A stretch of DNA of 6,618 nt, taken from positions 1 through 6,618 of the forward strand of contig JACPAW010000063.1 of NCBI GenBank assembly GCA_016180605.1, read 5' to 3'. This stretch comes from Candidatus Omnitrophota bacterium (lineage in GTDB: Bacteria; Omnitrophota; Gorgyraeia; Aquiviventales; Aquiviventaceae). The number at the start of each line of letters is the position of its first letter. The stretch's first letter is position 1. The position numbers and the translations under genes are program-made. Shown here in pieces: positions 5,870 to 6,618 of this stretch. The notes below the pieces were generated by a model. It saw nothing but the letters and a program-made list of their open reading frames with translations. It did not search any database and had not been told where the DNA came from.

Positions 5870-5946
5870 GTCCTTTTTTAAAACCGTTCAGCATAACCCG
5901 CTCTTCCCGCCATTGTGATGACGGTTCTGCCCCATGTGCTTTATCT

Positions 5947-6618
5947 TCAGGAATCATCTTCACGATCCTCCTGCGCTGATGAATTAACTCCTTTGATCGA
6001 CATTAATGGCTGAAGCTCATAGAGGATTTTCACGAGGTCTCGTTGCCCGCGCATGACTCGCTGAATATCTTTGTATGCCAACGGCGATTCATCCTTCAGG
6101 CGGTCATCGTGCTCATAGACAATTTGTTGCATACTTCTCTTGAAGTCTTTCTCCGAAATGGCGCGAAACGCTTCGGCACGAGACATGGCTCGGCCAGCTC
6201 CATGAGCGCATGAGCAGAAGCTGTATTCATTCCCGCGTCCCTCGATGACATATGAGCTACTTCCCATACTGCCTGGGACAATCCCCATGAGTCCGTTCAC
6301 GGCTCGTGTCGCCCCTTTTCGATGGATATAAAATCGCTCGCCCCAATGGTCCTCTTGAGCCACAAAGTTATGGGTAAGATCAAAAGACTCACCAATGAGA
6401 TCGACACCTCCTGCTGCATGCATATTCGGAAAGAGTTCTGAGAATATCTCCAGGATCCTGAGCAACATTTCTCGCCGGCTCTCAACGGCGAAGTCGAGCG
6501 CGTACTGGAGATCAAAGAGGTAATCGCCAGCCAACTTACTCTCTCCTTCAAAGTAGGCAATTTTCGCGTAGAGTTTTCGATCAATATCGCCTTCCGCTGC
6601 ACCATGTTCAACATAGTA
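5947..6618 (-). CDS. rtcB: RtcB, RNA-splicing ligase (3' part; N-terminus cut by window edge)
   Basis: RtcB joins RNA ends with 2',3'-cyclic phosphate or 3'-phosphate to 5'-hydroxyl ends, using GTP and Mn2+, in RNA repair or tRNA splicing. The 223 visible residues are the C-terminal half or more. They contain the metal-site segment THNFVAQEDHWG (His at fragment residue 83), HRKGATRA (99-106), IVPGSMGSSSYVIEG (about 113-127) and CSCAHGAGRAMSR, whose His (139) matches the histidine guanylated during the reaction. Then follow DESPLAYKDI and PLMSIKG, the usual C-terminal end. Thirteen polar residues (VNSSAQEDREDDS) come after IKG as a small extra tail. The frame is open to the edge (begins YYVEHGAAEGDID), so the codon at 6534 is internal and not a start. 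Archease, the common RtcB partner, is not seen on this side. Confidence 0.95.
   Translation of the reverse strand, partial: YYVEHGAAEGDIDRKLYAKIAYFEGESKLAGDYLFDLQYALDFAVESRREMLLRILEIFSELFPNMHAAGGVDLIGESFDLTHNFVAQEDHWGERFYIHRKGATRAVNGLMGIVPGSMGSSSYVIEGRGNEYSFCSCAHGAGRAMSRAEAFRAISEKDFKRSMQQIVYEHDDRLKDESPLAYKDIQRVMRGQRDLVKILYELQPLMSIKGVNSSAQEDREDDS

Noticed and set aside
5870..5900. Programmed -1 frameshift at the A-run before the HTH gene
   Set aside because: The shift needed from the ATG at 5894 is +1, or a loss of one A, so the classic A-AAA-AAG -1 mechanism does not fit.

Overview
All genes in this window lie on the minus strand. In transcription order (right to left) they are a 3' fragment of rtcB, an uncharacterised helix-turn-helix protein, miaB, miaA, hflX, hrcA and the start of grpE, which runs off the left edge. 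Coding is dense, the longest gap between genes is about 110 bases, and no RNA gene was seen.

Two functional blocks are clear. The right and middle part deals with RNA. RtcB is an RNA ligase. MiaA prenylates A37 of tRNAs and MiaB then methylthiolates the same base. HflX is a GTPase that acts on stalled or hibernating ribosomes. The left part starts a chaperone operon. A promoter with a perfect TTGACA sits directly in front of a perfect CIRCE operator, followed by hrcA (the repressor that binds CIRCE) and grpE (nucleotide exchange factor of DnaK). dnaK and dnaJ would be expected just beyond the left edge. The promoter is embedded in the last codons of hflX, so the blocks are physically fused but the chaperone block can be switched separately by heat shock.

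The most unusual content is short repetitive DNA of at least three unrelated kinds. A 7-base-period TCAGAAA/TCAGAGA-like array and a pair of GGGGACNGTCCCC-type palindromes both sit in frame inside miaB, making its protein about 80-100 residues longer than usual. A 28-base perfect palindrome with an extra direct copy lies between miaA and hflX. A possible fourth kind (AGCAAAC/AGCAGAC-like) begins at the end of grpE at the left edge.

The organism is a bacterium of moderate GC with HrcA/CIRCE heat-shock control, so not an enteric type. Dispersed repeats of this style, also inside genes, remind me of uncultured lineages such as Candidatus Omnitrophota. That assignment is an impression and cannot be proved from this window. 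I see no phage, CRISPR, transposase or defence genes and no clear new multi-gene system. The best leads are the repeat-built protein segments in MiaB and the unknown HTH protein beside rtcB.
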